From: Flavobacterium ginsengisoli
GTDB taxonomy: Bacteria > Bacteroidota > Bacteroidia > Flavobacteriales > Flavobacteriaceae
Direction of reading: 5' to 3'
Assembly (NCBI RefSeq): GCF_029625315.1
Contig: NZ_CP121110.1
Location: 4,039,001 to 4,103,000 of the forward strand
Length of the DNA: 64,000 bases
The notes under the pieces: model-generated
Told to the model about the DNA's origin: nothing
What the model saw: only the letters and a program-made list of their open reading frames with translations
Database searches by the model: none
In this document: positions 63,289 to 64,000 of the stretch, in pieces
How positions within the stretch are numbered: position 1 is the first letter of the stretch
Layout: each line of letters begins with the position of its first letter
Program-made: the position numbers and the translations under genes

Positions 63289-64000
63289 TTAGTATTCTTT
63301 CCAATACTCACTATAAAAATTGTTAGATTTCACTAATTCTTCATGATTGCCAAATTTAGATATTGTTTTATTTTCTAATATGTAAATAGTATCAGCTATA
63401 TTTTTAAGTTTGTTTAGGCGATGAGAAATGAATAATACAGCACAATCTGATTTTACTTTTTGAAGTAATTGCATGGTAAAATTTTCAGTATTTCTATCCA
63501 TGGCAGAAGTGGCTTCATCCATAATTAAAAATTGAGGTTTTTTGTATAATGCTCTGGCTAATGCAATAATTTGTTTTTGCCCGCCACTTAGATTAATTCC
63601 CTCTTCGCCTACAATGGTCATTAAACCTTGAGGCAATTGATTAATGTAAAATTCAAATCCATATTCGTGGATAAAATTTAAAATATTTTCGGGAGTATTT
63701 TCAGTTCCTAGAAGAATGTTATCAATGACAGTTCCGTTAAATATTGTAATTTCTTGAGGGATTACGCCTAATAGATTTCTATAACTTTCAAGTTTTATTT
63801 CTCTTAAATTGTATTGATTATTTACAATAATGTTTCCATTTTCATAATCATAAAAACGTTGCAATATTTGTCCGAGAGTGCTTTTTCCATTCCCACTTTC
63901 GCCAACGATAGCAGTTAATTTTCTTTTTGAAATTTCAATATCAATACTGTGGAAAAGTTCGCTTCTTCCTGCAAATCTAAAAGAGAGATTTTGAATTGAA
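63289..64000 (-). CDS. ABC exporter, nucleotide-binding domain (N-terminus outside window)
   Basis: The visible part is the C-terminal ATPase of an ABC exporter. The Walker A VGESGNGKSTLGQIL, the Q loop GVIPQEITIFNGTVIDNILLG, the signature LSGGQKQIIALARALYKKPQ, the Walker B LIMDEATSAMD and the H loop FISHRLNKL are all present and intact. The context of a peptide or protein exporter (peptidase/HlyB-type layout) is likely from the sequence style but the membrane and any peptidase domains lie beyond 64000. A small membrane protein follows on the same strand. Confidence 0.92.
   Translation of the reverse strand, partial: SIQNLSFRFAGRSELFHSIDIEISKRKLTAIVGESGNGKSTLGQILQRFYDYENGNIIVNNQYNLREIKLESYRNLLGVIPQEITIFNGTVIDNILLGTENTPENILNFIHEYGFEFYINQLPQGLMTIVGEEGINLSGGQKQIIALARALYKKPQFLIMDEATSAMDRNTENFTMQLLQKVKSDCAVLFISHRLNKLKNIADTIYILENKTISKFGNHEELVKSNNFYSEYWKEY

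Noticed and set aside
63188..63304. N-terminal extension of the 63-residue membrane protein (MERILSN...)
   Set aside because: It overlaps the exporter gene end and has no conservation signal; the ATG at 63187 gives a proper hydrophobic N-terminus.
1..64000. tRNA, rRNA, CRISPR, phage, integrase or insertion sequence
   Set aside because: I looked for tRNA-like cloverleaves, regular repeat-spacer arrays and transposase or integrase motifs and found none. The repeat arrays have 7-8-bp periods and no spacers.

Overview
The window is chromosomal DNA of a Flavobacterium-like member of the Bacteroidetes. The base composition is AT-rich. Promoters match the Bacteroidetes form TTTG-N19-TAnnTTTG, with an exact copy before leuS. 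The gene families are typical of the phylum: DUF4271, DUF4296, DUF3098 and DUF5686 proteins, a type IX secretion (T9SS) sorting domain, TonB-dependent receptors with an N-terminal carboxypeptidase-like fold, and Bacteroidetes-type AraC, LytTR and NarL regulators. I see no rRNA, tRNA, CRISPR array, phage or insertion sequence.

Layout. 1-8.4 kb: recJ (cut by the window edge), a HopJ-family protein, rsmI, an acidic repeat protein, tdk, rpoN and asnS. 8.9-20.7 kb: an RND/MMPL exporter, a membrane protein with a LytS/LytTR pair, a CPA2 cation antiporter, a DUF5686 outer-membrane protein, frr-pyrH and a thioredoxin-like protein. 20.9-29.7 kb: a possible 25-residue peptide gene, the truB/uppP/DUF3098/ftsX cluster, a TonB receptor behind a ModE-type regulator, and leuS. 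30.2-36.8 kb: hydrolase-ECF sigma-membrane protein operon, a lipoprotein divergent from a TPR histidine kinase/NarL regulator pair, a zinc peptidase and an Lrp regulator. 37-45 kb: hemD-DUF4271, a GT2-pyrC-DUF4296 operon, an epimerase, tyrS and a LuxE-like protein. 45.3-53.6 kb: a CTD-only T9SS protein and a phosphate-starvation block (lipoprotein, TonB receptor, PhoB, PhoR, phosphate-selective porin). 53.7-64 kb: a GT, a PBCV-adaptor-domain protein, a giant beta-barrel protein, an AraC regulator, a second TonB-like barrel protein, and the end of an ABC exporter next to a small membrane protein.

Three patterns go beyond ordinary annotation. (1) Three promoters of the phosphate block carry tandem 11-bp repeats of the form TAACA-N6, in the same phase and 9 bp from the -7 box in each case. 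This looks like a Bacteroidetes Pho box. (2) At least 13 loci carry arrays with a 7- or 8-bp period, such as CTTAG-N3, ATTTTAG or GTTTAATC. Nearly all lie within about 20 bp of a start or stop codon, and several are paired as inverted arms. (3) At least 24 single-base indels split otherwise intact genes, including essential ones (asnS, leuS, ftsX, uppP). Many are 8-to-7 A/T runs, and a distinct subset is GCAGC read as GCAAGC. I read these as sequencing or assembly errors and give reconstructed full-length genes. Coordinates therefore span the indels.
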